In this document: positions 1 to 6,263 of the stretch, in pieces | Layout of the letters: each line of letters starts with the position of its first letter | How positions within the stretch are numbered: the first letter of the stretch is position 1 | Translations under genes and position numbers: made by a program | Assembly: GCA_018262455.1 (NCBI GenBank) | Contig: JAGSPR010000374.1 | Coordinates: forward strand, 1 to 8,717 | DNA length: 8,717 nucleotides | Reading direction: 5' to 3' | Source: Deltaproteobacteria bacterium | GTDB lineage: Bacteria > Myxococcota > Polyangia > Haliangiales > Haliangiaceae | Notes under the pieces: generated by a model | Database searches by the model: none | What the model was told of the DNA's origin: nothing | The model's input: only the letters and a program-made list of their open reading frames with translations

Positions 1-317
1 TAGGTGGCCCATGCCTCGGCCGCCTGCTCGTGCTGCCCGGCGAGCGTCCACAGGGTCGCGAGCTGCCTGGCCTCGGCGCTGCCCGGACCCTGCACGACCA
101 CCAGCGCCTGATAGAGCGGGATCGCCCGGGCCCAGGCGCGAGCCTTCACCGCCTCGCGGGCGGGCGCGACGAGGAACTGAGACAGCTTCGGGCGGGGCGT
201 ACGGGTGGCGACGGTCTGGATCAGGTCGAGCGCGACGGGCTTCGCCGAAGGATCCGCCGTGGCGCCGGTCGCCGCCACCAGCAGGGCGACGACCGTCGCA
301 CCTCTGAGTACCCGCAC
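1..317 (-). CDS. Exported protein of unknown function, helical-repeat-like (3' end outside window)
   Basis: This gene enters from the left edge on the minus strand and only its first 105 codons are visible. I chose the GTG at 317-315 because the protein then begins as a normal Sec signal peptide: MRVLRG, a hydrophobic core (TVVALLVAA) and a probable cleavage after ATGATA near residue 21. The mature part starts DPSAKPVALD. It continues with helical, Ala-rich sequence including ARAIPLYQALVVVQ and ARQLATLWTLAGQHEQAAEA, which resembles two helix pairs of a TPR-type repeat. The frame has no stop, and its third codon positions are GC-rich as in the neighbouring genes. No Shine-Dalgarno sequence precedes the GTG, and a possible extended -10 box lies 6 bases upstream, so the transcript may be leaderless. 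It diverges from the ATPase gene at 411 across 93 bases. The function is unknown. Export is well supported; the TPR reading is tentative. Confidence 0.7.
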   Translation of the reverse strand, partial: MRVLRGATVVALLVAATGATADPSAKPVALDLIQTVATRTPRPKLSQFLVAPAREAVKARAWARAIPLYQALVVVQGPGSAEARQLATLWTLAGQHEQAAEAWAT

Positions 318-323
318 CGCGCG

Positions 324-332
324 ATCGTAGCA
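324..332 (-). promoter_or_regulatory. Possible extended -10 promoter element for the leftward gene
   Basis: On the minus strand the bases read TGCTACGAT. This is an extended -10 (TGn followed by TACGAT, four of six matches to TATAAT, including A2 and T6). No convincing -35 box lies 17 bases upstream, which extended -10 promoters can tolerate. The GTG start of the leftward gene begins only 6 bases downstream, so transcription would start at or very near the start codon and give a leaderless mRNA. This is pattern matching on a short motif and could be chance. Confidence 0.3.
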
Positions 333-348
333 TGGCCCACCAGAGTTA

Positions 349-360
349 CCGGCCGGCCGG
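349..360. repeat. 12-base GC palindrome in a divergent intergenic region
   Basis: CCGGCCGGCCGG is a perfect palindrome in the 93-base gap between the leftward gene (start 317) and the rightward gene (start 411). Its location would suit an operator for a dimeric regulator acting on both promoters. Its low complexity in such a GC-rich genome means it may have no function. Confidence 0.3.
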
Positions 361-410
361 CAGAGGCTGCCGTGTTAGGTTCGATCCGTGGTCTCGACGG
401 GGATCCACGT

Positions 411-1334
411 ATGCACGCCGTCATCCTGGAACGTAACAAGCTCGTGGGCCGGCGGGTCGCGAGGCTGTGCGCGGCCACCGGTGCGACGACGGTGACCCTG
501 GACGACCCGACCCAGGTCCTGGCGAACCTCGCCGGCGCGGACGTGCTGTGCGCGGACGCCTTCGATGGCGATCTGGTGGCGGAGCAGGTGCGTGCCCGGC
601 CGGGGCTGCACGGCGTGCTGTGGACCGCCGAGCCGCTGCGGCGATCGCTCAAGTACCTGGTCGAGACCCCGAGGCTCGATCACGTGCTCGGCCGCAAGGA
701 CTTCGAGTCCGCGCCCCCGGCATGGGAGGTCGTGATGGTCGCGCGCCGGCTCGCGGGCGAGGGTGGGCCTCTGCCGCTCGGCGCGTTCCTCGACTGGGGC
801 GCCACCACGATCGAGCTCGACGTCCGGTCGTCGGCGGATCGCGATGCGGCCGTGATCCGGATCCAGGACTTCGTCGCCGCGCTCGCCGTCCCCAAGCGCG
901 TCACCGAGATGTTCGGCGAGCTCGGTCACGAGCTGATCATGAACGCGATGTACGACGCGCCGGTCGATGGTTTCGGCCAGCCGCGCTACGCCAGCGACCG
1001 CAAGGCGGCGGTGACGCTCGAAGACCGCGAACGACCGATCGTGCGGCTCGGCACCGACGGCACGCGGCTGGCCCTTCAGGTCCGCGATCCGTTCGGTCGG
1101 CTCGAGCGTGCGCACGTCGTGGATGGGCTCGCGCGTGGGCTCGCGGGAGGCGAGATGGACCACCGCCACGGTGGAGCCGGGCTCGGCATGATGGTGTGTC
1201 ACAACGCGTCGTCGGCGATGATCTTCGACGTCGCGCGTGGTCGGCACACGGAGGTCACCGCCTTGTTCGAGCTCGACACGAACCTGCGCGAGTTCCGCAC
1301 GCAGGCCAAGTCGCTGCACTTCTGGAGTCCGTGA
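411..1334 (+). CDS. Receiver-like domain fused to a HATPase (GHKL) ATP-binding domain; putative partner-switching kinase
   Basis: A 307-residue cytoplasmic protein in two parts. Residues 1-100 resemble a degenerate response-regulator receiver. D49 sits at the end of a DVLCAD strand, T72 in VLWTAE and K96 in LGRKDF, matching the phospho-acceptor Asp, Thr and Lys of receivers, but the usual N-terminal acidic pair is reduced to E7. Residues about 135-300 form an HATPase fold with N-box E174LIMN178, G1 box D226PFG229 and G2 box H253GGAGLG259, so ATP binding looks intact. No His phosphorylation domain is visible, so it resembles the anti-sigma/serine-kinase branch (SpoIIAB/RsbW-like) more than a sensor kinase. 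The ATG at 411 is preferred because GGGGA lies 7 bases upstream; the open frame back to position 30 overlaps the divergent gene and its promoter. The stop overlaps the next start by one base (TGATG), implying coupled translation with the STAS protein. That the partner is a phosphorylation target is inference. Confidence 0.75.
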   Translation: MHAVILERNKLVGRRVARLCAATGATTVTLDDPTQVLANLAGADVLCADAFDGDLVAEQVRARPGLHGVLWTAEPLRRSLKYLVETPRLDHVLGRKDFESAPPAWEVVMVARRLAGEGGPLPLGAFLDWGATTIELDVRSSADRDAAVIRIQDFVAALAVPKRVTEMFGELGHELIMNAMYDAPVDGFGQPRYASDRKAAVTLEDRERPIVRLGTDGTRLALQVRDPFGRLERAHVVDGLARGLAGGEMDHRHGGAGLGMMVCHNASSAMIFDVARGRHTEVTALFELDTNLREFRTQAKSLHFWSP

Positions 1335-3571
1335 TGTCAGCAGTACCGGCCCCTTCCCCACCGCGCGCGTCGACCGAGGGCGGCGCGGCGCCCAAGCTCA
1401 CGATCGAGAAGTTCGCGGATGCCGGCATCGCGTGCCTGCGGTTCTCGGGCACGATCGACGAGTCGTTCGAAGGCAAGAAGCTCGGGCTCACCGCGGCTGG
1501 AGATGTGCTGGTGATCGATCTCGGTGGCGTGAAGAAGATCTCGTCGTTCGGGATCCGCGAGTGGGTGGACTTCGTCGGAACCGCGGCCAAGCAGGTGCGC
1601 TCCGTGATCCTGATCGAGTGCGCCCCGAAGGTCGTCGACCAGCTCAACATGGTCGCGAACTTCACGGGCGGCGGGCGGGTGTTCAGCTTCTACGCGCCGT
1701 TCCGCTGCGACTACTGCGACTCGGAGCATCGCGTGCTCCTGCAGGTCGATCGCGACCACGAGACGATCAAGACGATGAAGCTCGCGGATCGGCCGTGCCC
1801 GTCGTGCAAGGAGGGCATGTACTTCGACGAAGACGGCGCGACCTTCTTCTCCTTCGTGATCGGCCAGGACAGGTTCGATCTCGAGCCCGAGGTCGCGACG
1901 TTCCTCGCCACCCGGCTCGACTACGCGGTGAGCGATCTCAATCGCAAGCTGCGCGTCGAGAAGGTCATCGAAGCCCGGACGACCTACCTCAGGCTCACCG
2001 GCGATCTCGATCGCACGTTCCCGCGGGACAAGCTCGCCGAGGGCCTCGAGGGTTGTGTGATCGTCGACCTCGGTGGCATCGGTCGGATCGAGCCCGCCGG
2101 TGCCGCCGAGTGGCGCACCTTCGTGCAGCTCGTGACCCCCCTCGTCGAGCAGCTCTACCTGGTCGCGGTGCCGCCGACCGTGCTCGAGAAGCTGGGCGGC
2201 AAGGAGGACCTGGGCGCCAAGGCCCAGGTCCTGTCGCTGACGCTGCCCTACACCTGCGGTGGGTGCGGGACGACGACCGGCCAGCTCATCGACGTGCTGG
2301 CGCACCACGCCGTGCTGAAGTTCGCGACCGCGCCCGAGCTCACGTGCGGCTGCAAGAGCTCGATGGCTTGCGTCGCCAGCGAGGCGCTCATGACCGTCTT
2401 GCCAGGCCTGCCGAAACCGACGGCGAGCGCCGAGCTCGTCAAGTCGCTGGGGATCCTGCGCGAGCGCACCCACGCCCCGATCAGGCGGGTGGCCGACAGG
2501 CCGTCCGCGGCGCCCCTGCCAGCCGCGCGATCGTCGTGGCTGGTGCCGGTCCTCTCCGCGCTGCTCGCGATCGTGATCTCCGCCGTCGCGTTCCTCGCCT
2601 ACCAGCGGTTCACGGGGGACGGCGCGCCGGCCGCCGCGACGCCCGGTGGCCAGCTCACCAACCGCAGCGCACCGGTGCGGCCGGCCTGGATCGCGGGGGA
2701 CACGCCGGCCACCGCGACGTGCAGCGACGCCCCCGGCAAGGGACTGGTGTGCGTCGGCATCTCGTCGCGGGCCGCGCGCGAGGATGATGCCGAGGACGAG
2801 GCCGCCGAAGCGGCGCTCGAGGCAGTCGCCAACGCGATCGCCGTGCGGATCGTCGATCCGCGATGGACCCACGCGGTGCTGCCGATCTACAGCGCCGCGC
2901 GAGACGCCAAGCTCGCCGCGTTCGACCGCGATCCGGCGAGCACCACCGCTCGCCGCGAGGTCCGCGAGGCCCGGCAGGCCGTCGCGCGCGCTGTTCGAGC
3001 GACCGCGAACGGCGCGGTGCCCTCGACCCCGACCGGCCGTTACTGGGAGGAGTACGCGGGCCCGGACGGCAAGCGCTACCTCGCGTTCGCGCAGGTGACG
3101 GTCGGGCCGACCGAGATCACCCGCCTGGTCACCGGCTACACCCAGCCGGCGACCGCGCTCGGGGCCACCGTCGTGGCCAGCTTCCCGCTCGTCGGCTGGC
3201 GTCACCCGCAGGTCGAGCGCGGCGCGATCATCGTGTCGGTCGCGGACGGGCCGCTGTCGACCGCCGGGCTGACCGAGCAGACCATCGTGCTCGCGGTCGA
3301 CGGCCGCGAGGTCACCGACGCCGCCAGCTTCGCGCGCATCGCTACCGACGAGCACGCCGCGCTCGAGGCCCACGGTGGCACCCTGCGGCTCAGGGTCCAG
3401 ACCGCCGATCCCGCGCCGCGCGAGTTCACCACGGCCGTGAAGGGGACCGTCGAGTCAGCGCCGGCGACCGGCAGCGGCAAGCGCCCGCGCGCGCACAGCA
3501 CGAGCAACGTCAACATCTGGGACAAGTTCGGCGGCAACAAGGGCAGCGGTCGCGACGACCCGACGCAGTGA
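1334..3571 (+). CDS. Membrane protein with two STAS/zinc-knuckle units, one TM helix, LPP20-like and PDZ-like domains
   Basis: This encodes 745 residues. Residues 21-175 and 205-355 are two diverged copies of one unit: a STAS-like fold (VIDLGG...EW in both copies) followed by a paired-cysteine knuckle. The cysteines are C125/C128/C155/C158 in the first copy and C308/C311/C338/C340 in the second. An Arg-rich linker precedes one transmembrane helix (about 402-426), which by the positive-inside rule puts the STAS units in the cytoplasm and the remainder outside. Residues about 449-600 (RPAWI, then an acidic/Ala-rich helix, then GKRYLAFAQVTV) resemble LPP20-type domains. Residues about 605-700 (GAIIVSVADGPLSTAGL, then VLAVDGREV) look PDZ-like. 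The C-terminus is a polar tail. The ATG at 1334 has GGAG 6 bases upstream and overlaps the previous stop, so the longer open frame from 467 is an artefact. Together with the upstream ATPase it suggests a membrane-anchored partner switch. The coding frame is certain; the domain calls are by eye and the LPP20 match is the weakest. Confidence 0.75.
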   Translation: MSAVPAPSPPRASTEGGAAPKLTIEKFADAGIACLRFSGTIDESFEGKKLGLTAAGDVLVIDLGGVKKISSFGIREWVDFVGTAAKQVRSVILIECAPKVVDQLNMVANFTGGGRVFSFYAPFRCDYCDSEHRVLLQVDRDHETIKTMKLADRPCPSCKEGMYFDEDGATFFSFVIGQDRFDLEPEVATFLATRLDYAVSDLNRKLRVEKVIEARTTYLRLTGDLDRTFPRDKLAEGLEGCVIVDLGGIGRIEPAGAAEWRTFVQLVTPLVEQLYLVAVPPTVLEKLGGKEDLGAKAQVLSLTLPYTCGGCGTTTGQLIDVLAHHAVLKFATAPELTCGCKSSMACVASEALMTVLPGLPKPTASAELVKSLGILRERTHAPIRRVADRPSAAPLPAARSSWLVPVLSALLAIVISAVAFLAYQRFTGDGAPAAATPGGQLTNRSAPVRPAWIAGDTPATATCSDAPGKGLVCVGISSRAAREDDAEDEAAEAALEAVANAIAVRIVDPRWTHAVLPIYSAARDAKLAAFDRDPASTTARREVREARQAVARAVRATANGAVPSTPTGRYWEEYAGPDGKRYLAFAQVTVGPTEITRLVTGYTQPATALGATVVASFPLVGWRHPQVERGAIIVSVADGPLSTAGLTEQTIVLAVDGREVTDAASFARIATDEHAALEAHGGTLRLRVQTADPAPREFTTAVKGTVESAPATGSGKRPRAHSTSNVNIWDKFGGNKGSGRDDPTQ

Positions 3572-3586
3572 GCCGGGCGGGTCGTC
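3554..3586. terminator. 9-bp inverted repeat between convergent genes, possible bidirectional terminator
   Basis: GACGACCCG (3554-3562) and CGGGTCGTC (3578-3586) are perfect inverted repeats around a 15-base loop. The hairpin includes the stop codon of the STAS membrane protein gene and ends 4 bases before the stop of the oppositely oriented gene at 3591. The convergent position suits a shared terminator. There is no T-run on either side, so it is not a canonical intrinsic terminator. Confidence 0.35.
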
Positions 3587-3590
3587 CCGA

Positions 3591-4631
3591 TCAGCAGGGC
3601 TTGGGCTGGCGGCGGATGTGCAGCGGGCACCAGCGCTCCGGATACGGCTCGTCTCCCTCCTGCCGCACCATCTGCTTCCACTCGCGGTTGGCGTCGCTGC
3701 CGAACGCGCCGAGCTCGTCGCTCTCGAACGGCCGGCCCTCATAGGCCTCGACCTTGGCGCGGATGCGCTCGCGGAGGTAGTGGCCCTGCGGCGTGGCGCT
3801 GTCGGCGACGACGTCGAAGTTCTTCCGCGGCTGCATCGCGAACGCCAGGCAGGGTCCGACGTGCCGCGACTTCGTGATCTTGTAGGCGGGGTTGCTGACG
3901 TTCGAGAATAGCTCGCGCCCCGCGAAGCAGAACGACCACGTGCCGGTGTCCGGATCGGTCGGGGTGTCGGCGGGCCACGGCTGCTCGTCGTGATCGTGCA
4001 GGTACTGGAACAGGTCCCACGCCTGGTCGCCGTACTCGACGACGGAGAGGATGCGGCCCGAGGGCTTGACCAGCACCTGGAACGGCTGCTGCACCGCGAC
4101 GTGAACGGGGAGCTGATCGATGTGCGCGAGGTACTGCAGCAGCGCGCGGCGGACCCGGTCCTTGCCCGCGTCGTCGGCGATCGACTCGACGAAGCAGGTC
4201 CACCCCGTGCGCGCGAGCCCCGCCCGCCGCCCGAAGATGCACGGGAACCCCGCGCCGCCGATGATCTCCGTCGTGCTCGCGAACGCGGCCGGGCCCCAGC
4301 TGGGGATCGACGGATCTCGCTCGGCCGCGCCCGGCGACGCGAGCTCTTCCCACGAATACAGCAGCCGCTCGGCGCCGCGGACCGCCGCGGCCGCCTCCGG
4401 CACCGCGCCGAACCGGTTCTCGAGCGTGGCGACCAGCGACGCGAGCTTCGCGAACCGCTCGTCGCCGCCGCTGCTCGCCACCTCCTCGACGAGCAGCGTG
4501 CCCAGCGAGCGCAGCTCGGTGGCGAACGAGGACATCTCCCGCGTCAGGGCCGCGACCTGGGGATCGCCCGGGCGCTCCGCGCTCAACGCCGCCACCAGTT
4601 CGTCGATCCGGATGTCTGGTCGTGCTGTCAT
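3591..4631 (-). CDS. YqcI/YcgG-like family protein with N-terminal helical extension
   Basis: A 346-residue soluble protein with no signal peptide or membrane segment. From about residue 115 it resembles the YqcI/YcgG family, whose biochemical role I do not know. The matching motifs are F129PCIFG134 near the domain start, W232SFCFAG with a following FSNVSNPAY, the QPRKNFDVV segment, an Arg-rich helix (LRERIRAKVEAYEG) and N315REW318 near the end. Family members are usually around 230-250 residues (from memory). The extra 110 or so residues here are predicted helical, with leucine-rich stretches (TELRSLGTLLVEEV, FAKLASLVATLENRF) that could form a helical bundle or oligomerisation module. The C-terminus has two cysteines (WCPLHI, and the final residue). 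The ATG at 4631 has only a weak GGA about 6 bases upstream. It lies 118 bases downstream of the MCE operon in the same orientation, beyond a hairpin, so it is probably transcribed separately. Confidence 0.7.
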   Translation of the reverse strand: MTARPDIRIDELVAALSAERPGDPQVAALTREMSSFATELRSLGTLLVEEVASSGGDERFAKLASLVATLENRFGAVPEAAAAVRGAERLLYSWEELASPGAAERDPSIPSWGPAAFASTTEIIGGAGFPCIFGRRAGLARTGWTCFVESIADDAGKDRVRRALLQYLAHIDQLPVHVAVQQPFQVLVKPSGRILSVVEYGDQAWDLFQYLHDHDEQPWPADTPTDPDTGTWSFCFAGRELFSNVSNPAYKITKSRHVGPCLAFAMQPRKNFDVVADSATPQGHYLRERIRAKVEAYEGRPFESDELGAFGSDANREWKQMVRQEGDEPYPERWCPLHIRRQPKPC

Positions 4632-4718
4632 CGACGTCCATCATCGTCCAGCCCATCCGGGCTCCGAATGCGGCAAGCGGTCGCAAGTCGCCTCTGACCT
4701 GAACCCCGCCGGTGGTCC

Positions 4719-4748
4719 GCGCCGGGAGAGAAACTGGCCCGTTGGCGC
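4719..4748 (-). terminator. Imperfect hairpin just after the MCE operon, possible terminator
   Basis: GCGCC-GGG (4719-4726) pairs with CCC (4738-4740) and GGCGC (4744-4748), leaving a 3-base bulge and an 11-base loop. On the minus strand it begins one base past the TAG stop of the lipoprotein gene. No T-tract follows, so it may be a Rho-assisted end or simply GC-rich pairing. The 118-base gap 4632-4749 holds nothing else I can identify. Confidence 0.3.
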
Positions 4749-4749
4749 A

Positions 4750-5340
4750 CTATCGCTGCTGCTCGCGACCGAGCTGGCGGACGACGAGGTCTCCGACCTG
4801 CGCCGTCACGTCCTCCATCGCGGCGGCGATCGCGGCGACCACCGCGTCGAAGCCGGCACCCCGGACCTCGTGCTCCGCGGTGACCACGCCGCTCGCCAGC
4901 ACCGACTGCTCGTCGGAGAGCTGATAGCCGAGCTGCACGCGCCCGGTATGTCGGCTGGTAGTGCTCACCTCCTCGAAGGCGATGACCTCGATCTCGAGCG
5001 TGGGGGCCGCTCCGCCGACCGCGCGTTGCAGCGGGCGAGCGTCGAACAGGGCGTGCGCGAGCGAACGCCGGACGTATGCGTCCGGCTGCTCGGTCCATCG
5101 CCGGGTCTCGTACGGGGCGACCTCGAATGTCGACTCGCGATGCACGATGTCGTAGCGCAGGTTCGCGCTGGGCGAGACCCTGCCGAGCCGAAGCCGGGCC
5201 ATCTGCGGGGCGGGCACGGCGACGCCGGGGCGTGCCGGGGCGCGCGCGGTGGGGGCCTCTGGCGAGAAGTAGCGGACGTCGAGCGGCGCCGCCTTGGAGC
5301 CCAGGCACCCGGCGAGCAGCGACAGGACCAGCACCCTCAT
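4750..5340 (-). CDS. ABC-transport auxiliary lipoprotein (PqiC/DUF330-like) of an MCE system
   Basis: This encodes 196 residues. It begins with a short lipoprotein signal, MRVLVLSLLAGC, with lipobox L9-A10-G11-C12. The residue after the cysteine is not Asp, so by the E. coli rule the lipoprotein would go to the outer membrane. The mature part soon shows VRYFSPE, which matches the Y-[FY]-x-[LP] opening strand typical of the ABC_trans_aux/PqiC family. It continues with an alternating strand/helix pattern: RLRLGRV, then a VRRSLAHALF helix, then TLEIEVIAFEE, and a C-terminal helix. Family members partner MCE proteins at the outer membrane in lipid transport. The ATG overlaps the stop of the upstream MCE gene by four bases (ATGA), with GAGG 5 bases before it. 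It is the last gene of the operon. The family call rests on the lipobox, the size, the motif and especially the gene order. Confidence 0.8.
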   Translation of the reverse strand: MRVLVLSLLAGCLGSKAAPLDVRYFSPEAPTARAPARPGVAVPAPQMARLRLGRVSPSANLRYDIVHRESTFEVAPYETRRWTEQPDAYVRRSLAHALFDARPLQRAVGGAAPTLEIEVIAFEEVSTTSRHTGRVQLGYQLSDEQSVLASGVVTAEHEVRGAGFDAVVAAIAAAMEDVTAQVGDLVVRQLGREQQR

Positions 5341-6263
5341 GGCTTCCTCGGTTTCGCCCGTCCCTTGACGAGCATGTCTGGATCGCGCCTCACGGCGTCG
5401 AAGAACTCGCGCATCGATCGGGCGGCGTCGCCGAGATCGCGCAGCGTCCGCTCGAGCTCGCTCGTCGAGCCGAGCGTGTTGCGGCTGAGGTCGCCCACCG
5501 AATCGGTGGCGCGCTTCGCGCTCGCGACGAGTCCGTGCGCGCCGCCCACGCTGTCGAGGATCTGGTCGAGGTGGGTCGCGGCTGCGTCGGCCTTGCCGAT
5601 CGCCGACGCCAGCTTGTCGGGCAGCTGGGTGCGCTCGATCCGGCGGACGAGCCCACGCAGCTCGGAGATCCCATCCCCCGCCTGGTCGACCATGCGGAGG
5701 GCGCGCTCGGGGAGACGCGCCTGCTCCAGATCCTGCGCGACGTGCTCGAGCTTCTCCATCGCCGCTGCCGCGTTCTCGACGAGCTGAGGCAGATGGCGCT
5801 GCAGGCTCTCGAGGTTGGACTCGAGTCCCCTCATCATCGAGGGTCGCGACGGGATGTAGCGAGGAGCGGGCTTGAACCGGAGCTGCGGCGGCGGTCCGGT
5901 CGACGGACCGACGAAGTCGATGTCGATCAACTTGACGCCCGTGATGCCCTGGAAGATGAGCTGGGTGCGCAGGTGCTGCGCGGTCGCGGCGAGATCGAGG
6001 CGCCGAGCGTCCCTGCGATCGATCGCGAGGCTGACGTCGATGTGCTGGCGATCCGGTGCGAACTCGATCTTGGCGACCCGACCGATCCGCACGCCTCGGT
6101 ACTCGACCGCGGCGCCGACGTCGAGTCCCTGCACGGTCTCGTCGAAGTACGTGTGATAGCGCTCGCTCGGGTGGCTGCGCATCCCGAGCAAGGACGCGAC
6201 CCCGATCGCCGCCGCGACCCCCGCGATCGTGAACAGCCCGAGCTTGAACAGATCGGATCTCAT
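5337..6263 (-). CDS. MCE-domain (MlaD-like) lipid-transport substrate-binding protein
   Basis: A 308-residue protein anchored in the inner membrane by an N-terminal helix at about residues 8-28, with most of the protein in the periplasm. A single MCE domain follows at about 35-120. It opens with YFDETVQGLDVGAAV and contains the hallmark V53EYRGVRIGRV63; a hydrophobic stretch, LIFQGITGVKLIDI, follows within the domain. The rest is helical and probably coiled-coil, with many Leu/Ala heptads and repeated short helices, typical of MCE proteins that build a channel or needle beyond the ring. The tail is basic (VKGRAKPRKP). The ATG at 6263 has GGAGG 4 bases upstream and overlaps the stop of the ATPase gene (ATGA). 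The open frame runs upstream to 6677, but that part lies opposite the ATPase coding frame and is not used. The gene appears intact, in contrast to the ATPase gene upstream of it. Confidence 0.9.
   Translation of the reverse strand: MRSDLFKLGLFTIAGVAAAIGVASLLGMRSHPSERYHTYFDETVQGLDVGAAVEYRGVRIGRVAKIEFAPDRQHIDVSLAIDRRDARRLDLAATAQHLRTQLIFQGITGVKLIDIDFVGPSTGPPPQLRFKPAPRYIPSRPSMMRGLESNLESLQRHLPQLVENAAAAMEKLEHVAQDLEQARLPERALRMVDQAGDGISELRGLVRRIERTQLPDKLASAIGKADAAATHLDQILDSVGGAHGLVASAKRATDSVGDLSRNTLGSTSELERTLRDLGDAARSMREFFDAVRRDPDMLVKGRAKPRKP

Noticed and set aside
30..410. N-terminal extension of the receiver/HATPase protein
   Set aside because: It lies opposite the signal-peptide gene and the divergent promoter region and has no domain. 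ATG 411 has a spaced GGGGA.
467..1333. N-terminal extension of the STAS membrane protein
   Set aside because: It overlaps the whole HATPase domain in another frame and reads as Arg-rich noise. ATG 1334, with GGAG 6 bases upstream and the stop/start overlap, is the natural start.
1337..3373. Long minus-strand open frame (678 codons) opposite the STAS membrane protein
   Set aside because: Its translation is Arg/Gly/Asp-rich without domains, and the plus frame carries clear STAS, zinc-knuckle, TM and PDZ-like features. Long antisense frames are expected at this GC content.
3739..4686. Minus-strand open frame of 315 codons overlapping the YqcI-like gene
   Set aside because: It is an Arg/Gly-rich shadow frame. 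The frame starting at 4631 carries the FPCIFG and NREW motifs.
4120..5787. Plus-strand open frame of 555 codons crossing the YqcI-like, lipoprotein and MCE genes
   Set aside because: It spans three recognisable minus-strand genes and an intergenic gap, and its product is low-complexity Ser/Arg sequence with no motif.
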